Shown: positions 12,053 through 24,104, counted from the first letter of the stretch. The stretch: 64,000 nt of DNA from Xylona heveae TC161 (GCF_001619985.1 NW_017264197.1:1488001-1552000), one strand, 5' to 3'. Notes: generated by a model from the sequence alone, not told the origin. Numbers and translations: made by a program.

Positions 12053-13485
12053 TCATCCTCCCATATATCGCCGCCATCCGTCGCGCAGGCAGGCTCGCCG
12101 GCCATCCTCTGTCGGGACTACGACGAATTTCTCCCAGCGAGCTTCGCGACCGGCACCAATAACTAGGATGGTATCGTCTGATGCCCATCCTATAAGACCC
12201 TTTGGCGGACGACCTCCAGGAATGCCTGGGATCGGCGCGTTGAGTCCTTGAAGCGAGCTCCCAGGTGCAACTTGCGGGTCATCTCCAATCTCAAAATGCG
12301 AAGTTGCAAAGGAATATACGTCCGAGAAGACACGCGGCAGGAGTGGAATCTTCCCGAGTATGCCCCATTTCTGACTTGGTCCATCGTCGTCGGAACCAGC
12401 TGGGGATGGTGTGTTGGTTGAGCTGTATTTATTTGCGGGATTGAGGGGATGTGGGATATCAAATATGTGTAAGGTCGACTTGTCAGATGTCACTGCCAGG
12501 AGGTTGCTAGACGGCGATATAGCAAGGGAGAAGATTGTTGCGTGGTCCACGCCTCGTCGCAGCTCAGCGATGCGAGCGCAGTTACTGGTTGAGAAGACCC
12601 GGATGAGAGTACCCTATGTGCTAAGCTGATTAGTATGTCGCTCTCAAATACATGGGCTAGAACCGAATAACCGTACAGTCTCACTTGCTGTCGCTAATAT
12701 CTCCCCATCTGGACTCAACTCTAATGCTCGCAACGGTGTCCCATGCGCCGGTATGATGCTAACGTTTCCACTAGCAATTTCCACAAGTTGTACTTGACCC
12801 GGAGAGCGGCCTGGGAACGCTAGAATCTTGGATCCTAGACAGCAAAGCCCGAGAAGATTGTCTGCGGTCTCAAAGACGGATAATTTCTCTGGAGGAGATG
12901 AAAAAGCGTAGACGTGAATGCTGTTCTGCAAGGCGACCACAATACGTGTGCGAGAGAGGCGGACTCGATGAACTTGAGTGCGGAATTCGAGAGTGATGAC
13001 CACTTTTTGCTTGGCATCATCCCATATTATGACCTTGACTACTGTTAAATTCTATTCATAAAGCCCTCCATTTGCTATGAACGAGTTGCGTATCCCAGGA
13101 ATAGAGATCAAGGCTGGCTTACTAACCTTGTTTTGAGGAAATTTAGGCTGTCTGCCTCCGCCAACAAGGGCTACGTAATTTGATCGGCCAAGCATTTCCG
13201 CGATTCCAATGCCAGCATTAAAATCTATGATAAGAAATTGGTGAGCATACCCTCCTGAGAACTTATACAGGTATCTACATACCTCGTGATACCCTGAGTT
13301 CACAGGGATTGGCGTTGAAGACTGGAGGAGGGTATGTCAGCAAATTATTGGTAAATGGTTGCGCAGTAGAGCTTACCACAAAATCCCGTATCAAGACCAA
13401 CAGAGAAGCAGCTGCTGTCGTGGTTAAAGGCAGCTGACAGCGAGACCGGGCCAGCGGTGTCGTCAATAGCTGGCCGGGTATTCAT
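12053..13485 (-). CDS. hsv2: PROPPIN (WD40, phosphoinositide-binding), Hsv2 type
   Basis: Five exons (13485-13377, 13321-13283, 13224-13127, 13033-12677, 12613-12053) give 387 residues folding as a seven-bladed WD40 propeller. Family signatures are [16 protein letters not shown] at the N-terminus, [35 protein letters not shown] and [21 protein letters not shown]. The phosphoinositide-binding FRRG motif appears as LRRG in [14 protein letters not shown]. Hsv2 belongs to the Atg18/Atg21/Hsv2 (WIPI) family that binds PI3P and PI(3,5)P2 and acts in autophagy, especially micronucleophagy. Length and the [17 protein letters not shown] segment fit the Hsv2/WDR45 branch better than Atg18. The gene is divergent from the septin gene. 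Confidence 0.88.
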
Positions 13486-14289
13486 TGTGAGGGATAGGGT
13501 GCTTCAGTAAACTCGCGTTGAGTATGATCAGATTCTGACAACAACCGGAGCGAAATATGAGACGTAGAGAGGAACTGTAGATGTAGTTTGCCATCAAGGC
13601 AGCTTCTGGCGTGGATGGCAAGCAGTCCCTAGTGAGCAGCAGTGGAATGTCATGACGATGACGGTGTCATACTGGTCTTCGTCATCCGCCGTAGTCTATC
13701 GTGGCATGTTTAGCTTCAATGGCACGCCGTAGAGATCGCGTATCAACCCCTGACGCGCGACCAAATAGGAAATGATGTACCAGAAAAGAATGGTAATAAC
13801 AGAAAGTTCAAGATATCACGAAGATTTTCTCATAGATTAGGGTCCTATACAATGGATCATACATGGACTTGCAATAATTTAACGGTTAACTGTAAACGCA
13901 ACCTTGCACAGCGCATGGACTGAGTTTGTTTTGCGTCTGAAGCACTAGTTATCTGCATAGCGGGACTGATCCAGGGGAGGAACCAAAGGTAAAGGAGAAC
14001 CCCAGCTTTCCCGAATCTCGCTTCCTTCCCCCTTACCCGTTTCTTCGACAGTCGGTGTTGGTTACAGTTATGTTGGCCAACACCTCGAACCCCTACCCGT
14101 AACTTTCACTCCCTCCTTTGACCTTGGTCCAACTCAAAGTCACCGAGATACCCCCATCCTCACCCAAAAAAAGTCACAATCCTTTCTTTCGATTCCTTTC
14201 CTCTGACCCTCATTTCAGCTCTTTTTTAGAGCTTCGACCCTCTTTTCTTCCAACCTCTCCTTCGCGTCTCTTTCGTTACAACTGTAAAC
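13486..14289. promoter_or_regulatory. Divergent promoter region, hsv2 / septin
   Basis: About 0.8 kb between the two start codons. The septin side (14030-14280) is pyrimidine-rich with TTTC and CCTC runs typical of a fungal core promoter and 5' leader. No individual site assigned. Confidence 0.45.
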
Positions 14290-15837
14290 ATGTCGTCCAA
14301 TGCTGTGGGTTACCCCCTTCCACCTTGTCCAGGGGTCTCGAGCGTTCACATAAAAATCCCCCTTTACCTGCATCCAGAACATCTCAGACCGAACATTTTA
14401 CTAATCGCTCTTTTTACGGTTTACAGATTCGCATTCGCAGAAAGAAGAATGTCAAGAAGGGAATCCAGTTTTGTTTGATGGTCTGTGGCGCCTCAGGGAC
14501 CGGTACGAGCCAGTTTTACCTGTTGAACAACGGCGGCTACGGTCTAACGAATCTATCCAGGTCGCACTACATTTGTCAACACCCTTTGCGGAAAGACCGT
14601 CCTACATGGTAAGGACAACGACGATGACGCCGCCAACGCACACCTGGAGGAGGGCGTAAGGATCAAGCCGGTAACGGTTGGTAAGGCATCCGAAAGTCCA
14701 TTTTAAACAGAAATGAGCGGGCGCTAAGCTAATCTTTGATCTCAGAGCTCGAGAATGACGAGGAGGGCACCCGCATCTCTCTTACAGTTGTCGATACCCC
14801 TGGCTTCGGTGACCAAATTGATAATGAGGCCAGGTAATGTTCCGCAGCGTTGCCATGTTGACAACGGAGTCGCTGACAGCCGCGTTAGCTTTGCCGAGAT
14901 TGTTGGTTATCTTGAACGCCAGTACGATGACATTTTGGCCGAGGAGTCTCGAATCAAGCGTAATCCCAGATTCCGGGACAACCGAGTGCATGTCCTTCTT
15001 TACTTCATTACGCCAACCGGACACGGGTAAGTCAAATGGGACATGGCTGCAAACCAGAAATCTCTTCGGCTAACGCATGGAAAGTCTACGAGAACTCGAC
15101 ATTGAACTTATGAAACGTCTCTCTCCTCGCGTTAATGTCATCCCTGTCATCGGCAAGGCCGACTCCCTGACACCTTCTGAGCTGGCCGAGTCAAAGAAGC
15201 TCATCATGGAGGACATTGAGCACTACCGCATCCCGGTCTATAACTTCCCTTATGACATTGAAGAAGACGACGAGGACACTGTCGAGGAAAATGCGGAACT
15301 CCGAGGCTTGATGCCTTTTGCCATTGTCGGATCCGAGGACATTGTCGAGATTGGTGGTCGCGCCGTCCGCGCTCGTCAATACCCGTGGGGTGTCGTTGAG
15401 GTGGATAACCCTCGTCACTCTGACTTCTTGGCTATTCGCAGCGCGCTTTTGCACAGCCATCTTGCGGATCTCAAGGAGATTACGCACGATTTCCTCTACG
15501 AAAACTACCGTACCGAGAAGCTCAGCAAGAGTGTTGATGGTGGTAGCAACTAGTAAGTAGATGCTTTGTATCTTTGCACCTGCAAATCTTCTAACTAGAA
15601 AACAGCGACTCTTCGATGAACCCCGAGGACCTCGCCTCTCAATCCGTTCGTCTCAAGGAGGAGCAGCTCCGTCGTGAGGAAGAGAAGCTGCGCGAGATTG
15701 AACTCAAGGTACAACGGGAAATCAACGAGAAGAGACAAGAGCTGCTTGCGCGCGAGAGCCAGCTTCGTGAGATTGAAGCTCGGATGCAACGAGAGCAGAG
15801 CGCTCTGCAGACCGAGGAGGGTGCTGAAGTCGCCTAA
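14290..15837 (+). CDS. aspA: Septin of the Cdc11 / AspA class
   Basis: Seven exons (14290-14304, 14427-14502, 14561-14680, 14746-14833, 14889-15026, 15085-15552, 15606-15837) give 378 residues. Septins are GTP-binding proteins that assemble into hetero-oligomeric rods and filaments at septa, tips and branch points. Visible parts are a polybasic membrane-binding stretch (RIRRKKNVKK, 7-16), G1 loop GASGTGRT (26-33), G3 VDTPGFGD, G4 GKAD, the septin unique element (about 240-300) and a Glu/Arg coiled coil near 315-370. The G1 lysine is replaced by arginine (R32), as is usual in the Cdc11/AspA class. GHGLRELDIELMKRLSPRVN also matches that class rather than Cdc3 or Cdc12. The first exon encodes only MSSNA, before a 122-base intron. 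Confidence 0.93.
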
Positions 15838-16687
15838 ACCTTTTTTTGGCGCCCGTTTATCCTCCTTCTTTTTTAACATAATATTCAGGCGAGTCCGTCG
15901 GGACGGGAAATTTGAGCGCTGTCAAGGCCGGAATGGGATTTTGATCCTGGGGATCTAATACTGCTGTATCGTTGGGCGTTGGCGCATAGGAGAAGCCCGA
16001 GGCTAGACGGACCTACATGTTTAGCATCTTTGAGGAAGGTTGTATCATTGGCAGCATTGTCTAATGAAATCTCCTTCTCTGTGCCGGCTTGCGCCACCCT
16101 CCTGGTTATTCAAGGCTTCCTCTTAACTTATTTTTCATTTATAACCCCCTTTTACTTTTTCCTTCTGGCAGAGCTTTGGCATCGCCATATCAGATGTACT
16201 ATTTGCTAGCGATACTGGACACTATAGCATTTAATCGATGCATTACATTCTTAATATCGAACAGATGGCTTTTCTTGTGACCGTTCTAGAGAAAGTTTGG
16301 TATAGCCTTGGATATTCTCAGGGTCCATTAGCTACCTATGTTCCCTTTGCTGCAAATCTGGGGAACGGAAGCGGGAACCGAAGCGAGGCGAAGAAGGGAG
16401 GCGAGTTGTAACTCGGCTGCGCCCCCGCCATGAAAGGGAATGGAGCTGTATCATTATTCCGTACCACCTTAAGATATCAGCGTTCGATCATCTGACAATC
16501 ATTTCTGTACGTCTACTCCCTTGCATCATCACCACTATCAATTTTTAGATTTTACTCACCATCATAAGCATCACCTAGAGCGGGCCCAGTTCACTCAGAT
16601 ACCAGCTTGCCTCGTTTGGAGCCTTTCATATCGACGAGTGTTTGATTTACCGTCCCGGTGAGGTCATAGGGCCTACCTTCGAGCAAT
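15838..16687. other. Septin 3' flank and BI-1 promoter
   Basis: No gene seen. The right part, from about 16490, is pyrimidine-rich and serves the Bax-inhibitor-like gene. Confidence 0.4.
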
Positions 16688-17914
16688 ATGTCGTCCAACA
16701 CAAAGTATACGCCTGCGCCTCAGCGCGATTCTTTTGAAGAATCTCATGACTATACCCAGCCTCCGCCCTCATACCAGTACCAGACTGAGACTGGTGCTGC
16801 AGCTGGAGCGGCGCATAATGATATCCTGGGCGCTCCTAGAGATTCAGAGGATAATCTGCCTGACGACTTCAAGGTAAATTGCCATCAACATTCGGGCGAG
16901 TTAAATGGCTTGGGGATTGGACGACAGAGACGGCCGGATATTTGATCTGACGAACATATCTGATGGCGTCTCTCTCATATCGTCCAGTTCGTCTAGGCCA
17001 TTTACAAACTCGTTGGACTTCGCGACATCACTCTGCTTGAATGGGGATAAAAGGATAGCTAACACGTATTCTAGTTTGGTGGATCCGTCTCCGAAGCCCA
17101 CATTAGCATCCGTATGCAGTTTGTTCGCAAAGTCTATGCCATTTTGTACGTGACGAATCCTCTGCCTCCCTGATCTAATAAGCTCTTGAGATAGACTAAT
17201 CATTTTCAACTCTGCAACAGGACTATCCAACTGCTCGCCACCACAGTACTCAGCTCCATTTCCTTCTTCAGCAAGGGCTACAAGAATTGGATTCAAAGCA
17301 ACCAATGGATGATGTGGATTTCCCTCTTTGGCGCTATTGGTTTCATGGTATTTTGCCTTTTTCTCTCTCAACGCTGCCCTATCTTACTTCGCGTTGTGCT
17401 CCTTCAATGGAGGACGAGGAATATTGTGGATTAACGGCTTATGTAGTTTCTCACATTCTGGAAACGCAAATCCTACCCGACGAATCTGCTCTTCCTCTCC
17501 GGATTCACCGCACTTGAAGCATACTCCATTTCGGTCATTGTGTCCTTTTTCGAGACACGGGTCGTGCTGCAAGCGCTTGTGCTCACGCTCGGAATCTTTA
17601 TCGGCTTGACGCTCTTTGCATGCCAGTCCAAGTACGACTTTACCTCGTGGATGCCGTACCTTTTTGGCGGTCTGTGGGCGCTGATTCTGTTCGGCTTCGT
17701 TGCTGCCTTCTTCCCCTACAACAGCACCGCCGAACTGGCATACGGCGGACTCGCAGCCATTTTATTCAGCGGATACATTCTCGTAGACACGCAGCTCGTC
17801 ATGCGTCACTATCACGTGGAAGAGGAAATCGCCGCAAGCATCTCGCTCTACCTGGACGTGATCAACCTCTTCTTGGCCATTCTGCGAATCTTGAACAGCC
17901 AGCAGAATAACTAA
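16688..17914 (+). CDS. bxi1: Bax inhibitor-1 family membrane protein
   Basis: Four exons (16688-16873, 17075-17145, 17221-17347, 17447-17914) give 283 residues. The first 60 residues are Pro/Gln/Ser-rich and soluble. Then come about seven membrane segments with family hallmarks: IRMQFVRKVYAILTIQLL, LTFWKRKSYPTNLLFLSG, ALEAYSISVIVSFF, FACQSKYDFTSWMPYL, and ILVDTQLVMRHYHVEEEIAA followed by SLYLDVINLFLAILRIL. TMBIM/BI-1 proteins sit in ER, Golgi or vacuolar membranes, leak calcium in a pH-dependent way and modulate stress and cell death. Yeast Bxi1 is linked to the unfolded protein response. The second Asp of the proposed calcium-leak pair is present in LYLDVIN. Confidence 0.92.
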
Positions 17915-18996
17915 TCAGTCTTATTATACCCGCCGCGGATGGTCGCTACTGATGGATACGAGACAGGCAAACTGGCGGGAAATTTTGGGAGTGATTTCGG
18001 GAATTGTTCCTTTGCCTCCTTTGTTTTTTCATGTATATGGTCTTTATTCTGAGATATCTGGAGGTCTTTCCTCTTGTCTCTCCTTGTTCCGTCCACTCTC
18101 CCTTTTTCTTTTCTTTTCTTTCCTTTCCCTTTTTTTTTCCCCTCACGGCTAGGAGTCATGTCCAATATCAGAAGCCACGAGTCTACTGCTCAGTGGTTGT
18201 AGTTTAAAATTTTATTGACTTCCGTCCATTCCTTATCTTGACTTGTCCTGATAATCATTTGATTTCAATTATCTCATTTTCAGTCTTATTTTAATTTTTA
18301 TTGTCATTCAATTTTTGCTTTTCAAGTTTCTTTCAAGTTTCTTTTCAAATCCTCCTTGTCAAAAAAGAAATACACACATACGCATACACAATTAAAAAAT
18401 GAAATTATTTATCGCTCATTGCTCATTAAAAGGGGGGAAAAAAAAAAACTCACCAGACAATCTTGTCATGCTTCTTGTTTTACTCATACTCCCTATTGCT
18501 CGTACTAATACATAATTGACGACAGAAACAAACAGGAGTGGGGAAAACATGACAAAGGAAATTGAAAAAGAGTTTATATAAATTGATGTTTGTCTCTCCG
18601 GGAATCGGGATGATACTGGTACAGTGATACTGATACTGATACAGATACCCACTACGAGGGGGGCGGGGGGAAATGGAGAGATTGAAAGAAACGAGAAAAG
18701 GGAGACATAAAAATAAGACGAAAATGGAGAAATTAAAATAAGAGACAAGACGAAAACTTCAAAATAAAAGAAAAAGAGAAAATCCGTCTTTTGGAAAATA
18801 AGTCTATTGAAATACCAATTTTGCGATTTGGAATTTGCGATTGCGATCCGTGATATACCGTCACAAAAAGTAGCTGCAACATAAACATTTGAGAAAAGAG
18901 AGGATAAAAGGAAAAAGTGGAAAAAAGAAAGAGAAAAAGAGGAAAAGAAAGAAAAGAAAGAAAAGGCAAAAGAAGCAAAACATCATGTATCAACAA
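17915..18996. other. Convergent 3' flanks, low complexity
   Basis: Between the BI-1 and ceramide synthase 3' ends. It contains pyrimidine-rich tracts (18000-18150, 18230-18360) and purine-rich tracts (18640-18990, AAGAAAGAGAAA-like), plus a degenerate TACTGA/TACAGA repeat near 18613-18650. No gene recognised. Confidence 0.5.
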
Positions 18997-21044
18997 TCAA
19001 GAAGTTTTATCGCAGCCAATACGTCCAAGCAACTCCTTGCGATCCAAACTATGCCCGCCCACTGCCGCGGGCAGGGTGACTCCCGAAGACGACGCGCCAG
19101 AAGAAGAAGATGATGAGGAAGAAGAAGCAGATAAAGAGGGAGTATTCGCAGAAGAAGAAACAATAGAAGAAGATGAAGAGGAAGACTTTGTTCCGAGACG
19201 CGCAATGTTGGACGCTGAAGAAGTGGAAGAAGAACCGTACCGTCGGCCACGGAAGTGGAGATCTTCGACACCGACTTCTTGCTCGAGCAGCGGTTGCTCG
19301 TGCGTGTGACTGGCAGCGGAGACCATGGATCCTGCTGGCATTCTGTCATGTCCCTTTTCGTCGGTGACGGGTAGCCCGTCCATGGCGGTCTTGGTGGAGA
19401 TTGTCTTTTTGCCGTCGGCATACTGGATACTTGCCTCTTCTTCATCGATTTCTGCCTCACCCTCGTCGTCGCTGCGCGAGTCTTCGGCGCTGCCGCCCCG
19501 GAGGACGCGAACAGCTACACCGATAATCATGCCGAACCAAACGAGAGCCATGACCTGGAGGAAGAGGAGAAGGGCCAGAAAGGTCCATTTGATTTTCGGG
19601 TTGAAGCAGACGGGTCCGTCGGGATTGACAAAGGGTTGGAAAATATTGTTCAAGAAGCCATTTTCTTGGGCGGCACTAAAGGGAGATGGTGAGGAAGGCG
19701 TGGATAGCGGAGAGAGGAGTTGGCCGGTTTGACTGGAGTAGCACCCATATGGCATGTGGCGGGGCACGTCAAACGCAATGGACCAGCAGACCATAGGGTA
19801 CATGACGTGTCGTCCGATGAACCAGGTGATCATGAAGATGACAAAGGTCAAGTCGCAGAGCGTGTGGTGTTGAAGGTATTTGAGCATCTTGGCAGCCTGT
19901 GCAATAGAAAAAAAGGTACTGTTAGTTTTCTAGATAAATTCCTTTCTAGAGAGTTGAGTCGCAATATACCGGAAGGATAAAGTCCACCACGTCCATGAGA
20001 CAGAGGATAACGTTGCCGACTCGCATGTTATAGTAGGAATAGCTGCCAGCGATGAGACTGCAGGTGACAATGTGATGCGTGAACATTTGGTGGTAGTCTT
20101 TGCGGCGCTCTTCAATGTTGACCACCACAATTTGTTGAATCCAAAAGGCAAATTGGACGAGATAGTACCATTTGAGCAGGCCGTCCATTTCGAGAAGCGG
20201 AAAACCTTTCCACATCTGAGCCGCGTTCAGCCAGTAGTCCGAGTCGTACCAGAGGTGCTGCATCTTGTTAGCTTCTCCGTGGCGCCCAAATTTTTTTTTT
20301 TTTTTTTTTTGTTTTAAGAAACCCCCGCCCTTGAGCAAGAATCAGTTTCTCCAGAGTAGAGGCGAGGCGTACCATTCCCAAAGACCAAAAAATGACATAG
20401 TATATAAATATCCACGCTTGTTCGGCGAAGCGCACAATCTCTTTATCTTTGTTGATTCCCATCCGGTGCGCAATAGGTCCAAGGACATAGTCCATGGCCG
20501 CCGCTCGCAGACCAGTAAACAGCACAATCCAGAAACCAACAAAATAAACATCGTCCCATCCGCGGTTATACTGGCCCGAGGTCGGGTTGTAATGCGATAG
20601 ATCGAAGAACTTGCGCGTGTGTGGCCGCGCGCTAGGGATTGCAAAATGTACCAAGCCGAGTGCGAGGAGCAGAGTGGTGGAGAGGCCTTGAGAGAATCCA
20701 ATGAACGTGTCAGATGGGAACTGGTAGGAATCCTAAAAGAAACAAAAAGGGGGAACAGGATTTATCTTCAAAGGTGCAGACTGACCAATTTGATGCTTCA
20801 CAATCCACGCGCAGGGTCCGGAATTAACCTCATTCGTTTTGCGCTTCTTCACCTTGCGCTTGACCACGACGGCTGGCGGTCGTGGTGCGTGTGATTTTCC
20901 GGCGCCATGTTTGGACGCAATGGATGATGTTCGAGCCACATTAGCAGTCAATGGGCGAGTAGTAATTTCGACGTCAGTCTCCTCGGGTCGGCGGTGATCT
21001 CTGTTCTCCCACGAATCCAGCGGGGGAGCGGCAGAGACGTCCAT
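18997..21044 (-). CDS. lag1: Ceramide synthase (Lag1 family, TLC domain)
   Basis: Four exons (21044-20786, 20686-20373, 20263-19970, 19896-18997) give 588 residues. The enzyme N-acylates sphingoid bases with acyl-CoA in the ER. The N-terminus is basic and cytosolic. WIVKHQIGLS starts the membrane region, and SYYNMRVGNVILCLMDVVDF is the core of the Lag motif with catalytic H254-H255 and D282/D285. Joining exon 1 to exon 2 at CAAG/GC restores HQIGLS; an earlier acceptor would break the frame. The C-terminal tail from about 475 has acidic CK2-like stretches (EDSRSDDEGEAEIDEEE) and then long serine runs. The intron before M192 holds a run of 20 T on the plus strand (20291-20310). Moulds usually have two ceramide synthases (LagA and BarA types); I cannot say which this is, though HQIG suggests LagA. 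Confidence 0.92.
20291..20310. repeat. Homopolymer T20 (A20 on the coding strand) in a lag1 intron
   Basis: Twenty consecutive T on the plus strand inside the second intron of the ceramide synthase gene. On the coding strand it is a poly-A tract upstream of the acceptor. It is likely length-polymorphic and prone to sequencing error. Confidence 0.9.
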
Positions 21045-22758
21045 ATTGGAAATATTTCAGTGTCGACGTGTCCCGCGTTCTCTCTCTCTCCAGGACGTCG
21101 AGGAAAATTATAGGACCAGTTAAGGGGTGGGGGAAACCAGGGAGGAGATTTGCACAGACGACTGGGCAGGCAAGGAAATGTAGATCAACAGACGAACATG
21201 TGGAAAAAGGCAAAGGTAGGGGGTCCAATTGAGAGACGGGACCAATTGAAAGTTGTGGAAATTGGGGTATTTGGAGGGTATCACGATAGAAGAGAAAAAC
21301 CAATGCGTCGAGGGAAGCCGAGGAAAAAGAAAAAAAAAAAAAAAAGAGACGAAAGAGAAGAAGAAGAAGAGGAGGAGAAGGAGAAGGAGGAGGAATGACG
21401 ACGGAGCAGCAGCTGCGTAGTTGGATGGGAGAAAGTGGTTGTCGTCGTTGCCGTCTTCGTGATCGTCGTCGCGTACAGCGTGTGTAGTTTCACAATCGTG
21501 TGGGTGTGTATATAGGGATTGTTGTGTGGGATGGCGTGTGCTAGCAGAGTGTGGATGCGTGTTTTCCCCTGGTTAACCCAATTCTTTTCTAGTTAAGAAT
21601 CTCGATAGTTGAGTGTGGCCTCACCTGCCATTCCTTCCAGTAAAGTTACTTACCGCCCAGTAAAGTTGCTGCCCCCAACTAAACTGATTCCCGTTAACTT
21701 CTTCTTGGTGCTGGACAGGGGTCACCCTCACCTTACCCTTATTTGCCTACCCGAGTCCCTGACTACTGTACTCCGATCCGGTCAGTTATGAAATGTACTG
21801 TACCCCAACTAATCGTCTTTGTATCTCTCTCTCGTGCTGGATGTCACCATGTACATGATCTAGGCACACAAAAGTGGCCTAGACCAGGTATCGCTACCTC
21901 CATCCGCGCTGGCTCCCAAGTATCGACTGACCGCTCCCCCCCCCTCCTTCGCTCTTCTCCCGTCACTCCACCTGCGTCAATGGTGGAGTCCAGACCACCC
22001 CACCCAATGATTCCACTCCGTTTGAACATGCGTTTCCAGCCACGACCATCTCCCTCGGTGCACAATCATGTCACCCCCCGTATCTTAAACATATTCCTAC
22101 TCCAGCGCCAAACACCAATCACGCACATTATTATATCATCTCCAGATCTTCCCAATTTTGAACCGCATGTAGTCCCTTTAGTGCACAGATCCTCCAATTA
22201 GATCTTGCGCTGATCAATCTATACCTTCCCAAACCCACCTCATTAAGGTAACTACTCGTATACATTGCTTTTCCACCCATGGACGATGAAAAATTATCAC
22301 TTATGATTCGGTGATATTCAGCTCATAGAGACCAGTCCAGCGGAACAATCAGCTGGATAAGAGTGTGTCATGTATAAAAACTATATAGTACAGTGGTGGA
22401 TATTGCGTACACTTGGGAGTAAAAACTCTAAAAGCTCAGAGCCATGTGAAGGCTCTAGTCCCAAAGACGAGTCAAGTGAAATCAAAACACCGGTCGACTC
22501 CAGATTCCCAGTCCCATGCGAAATTACCACTATATCGTACAAGTAGACCAATGTCCCCATTCCCATACCTAGATTTTCAACAAGAGAAACAAAAAGCAGA
22601 ATCGTTTTAACGTATCCGCATCAAATATCAACACCGAGCTGCTGGGTATTGCTCGTATAAGTGGATGCATAGACGCAATAAAATATGAAAAGAGAGAAGA
22701 GGTGTCATGTCATAAGACTTCCAAACCAATTGGATAATGACACCAAAGATAGCTGCAC
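21045..22758. other. lag1 promoter and mS45 3' flank
   Basis: About 1.7 kb without a recognised gene. Near 21330-21400 there is a purine-rich block (A17, then GAAGAA and GGAGAA repeats) in the ceramide synthase 5' leader. Around 21600-22200 the sequence is C-rich and holds open frames with no recognisable protein. Confidence 0.4.
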
Positions 22759-24104
22759 TCAGGCAGGCACGCTGGTAGGGATCTTGACTTGTCCCCGCTT
22801 GCGATCCTCGTGGGGCATACCGTACCGCCAACCAACGCCGTCAGGGCCACGGCCATCCTTGCCCGCAGCATCGACGCTAACGTCCGTGAAGCGGAATTCC
22901 CAGCGGCCAGCCTTGGGCGCAATCACCTTTGTGTGTTTCCGTTCGTACTCTTCCTTCTTCTCCTTCCGCCACGTCGCCAGTTGAGCTTCCTTGGCTAGAC
23001 GCTCGCGCTGGCGGTTGATACGCTCTTCTCGAGGTACCGACTCCAGCCGCTCACGCTCGAGCTCAATGAGCTCGGGATGCGGGATGCGCTTGTCAGCGGG
23101 AAGCAGCTTGGGGTGGAAGACCTTAGCCGCGTCTTCGCGCGTGAATCGTCGCGATTCAGATGTCGGCTCAAAGATTTGCTGCATAGTAGCACTGTGAACA
23201 GGAAGGTCATTGATGGACTCGTGGGGGATAGGGTTGTTAGGATTGTATGGGGTTTTCGGAACCATTTCCATGACAGCGCGGGCGTAAGGCTTCGCAAGAG
23301 TTTTACCCTATAGATTATGTGCCAAAAACAGGCTATAGTCAGCGAAAATGATCGGCGAGGCAAATTTTATGTGTGAGTGAGAGTACAGAGTGTTTCGAGG
23401 AATGCGATTATCAGTAAGCCATGCATAATTTTGGAGTAACCATGTAGGTGTCTTCAAGACTAATCGAATTTTTTCGTGCTCATCATTTGAAGCATTCTCG
23501 AGAAAGGGAATAGGTGATCAAAAAGTTCAGCGGGAGGGAGAGAAAATGAATGTCATACCTCTTTTTGCCATTCCTTTTCAATGGTCTTAAGTCGGACCAC
23601 CGCGCCAACACGGTTCATGTCAATGCCAAGCTCAGCGCTCACGACCCGTACACTTCTTCCCAAGGTCACTACCCGCGAGTAGATCTCTTCTCGAAGCTCT
23701 TCACTCAACACATTGTGGCTTATAAAATTCCGATTCATTGGAAACGGCTTCAGATCGATTAGCTCCTCTTCGGGCACCTCCTGCACAGAAGAGTTTTCTG
23801 CCTCAGCGTCATCCGACCGGGCTGACCTCTTTCTGCGATTTAAATTGCCCTCCCTGTCGTATGCACTGAGGTAGTTGGTGGAGCCTTCAGCAGGGTCCCT
23901 GAAAACCGCACCGGGTCCGTTCAGCCATCTGAACATGTCCCGCCGCAGGCCTGTGGATCGCTGTAGGGACGTAGAAAAGTCTCTTGAGCAAGCACCATGT
24001 TGAGAAAGGTATTTTGGAATGAGAGATGAGGGTTGTGGGCGTGTGGATAGGGGCAGGTGGGAAAGAGGGCACGAGAGACTGGCTTTTCGTATCCTCGGGG
24101 GCAT
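22759..24104 (-). CDS. Mitochondrial small-subunit ribosomal protein mS45 (Bot1/Mrps35 type)
   Basis: Two exons (24104-23559 and 23307-22759) separated by a 251-base intron give 364 residues. The Bot1p domain (eukaryotic mitochondrial regulator) is clear: VLSEELREEIYSRVVTLGRS, DMNRVGAVVRLKTIEKEW, KPYARAVMEMVPKTPYNP, HESINDLPVHSATMQQIFEP and TSESRRFTREDAAKVFHPKL. The protein belongs to the mitoribosomal small subunit and is needed for mitochondrial translation (S. pombe Bot1, yeast Mrps35). The start MPPRIRKASLSCPLSHL begins a basic, Ser/Arg-rich presequence of about 60 residues, as expected for matrix import. The intron is longer than most in this window. The gene is divergent from the RTA1-like gene. 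Confidence 0.9.

Noticed and set aside
14118-14612. Long plus-strand frame across the septin promoter and first exons
   Set aside because: It is out of frame with the septin and carries no domain; the spliced septin explains the region.
18889-19309. Lys/Glu-rich plus-strand frames opposite the ceramide synthase tail
   Set aside because: They arise from purine-rich DNA and the antisense of Ser/Glu codons; no independent support.
20733-20785. Acceptor at TTTTAG/GATTCC for the first lag1 intron
   Set aside because: It would shift the frame and end in a stop; the acceptor at CAAG/GC restores the conserved HQIGLS sequence.
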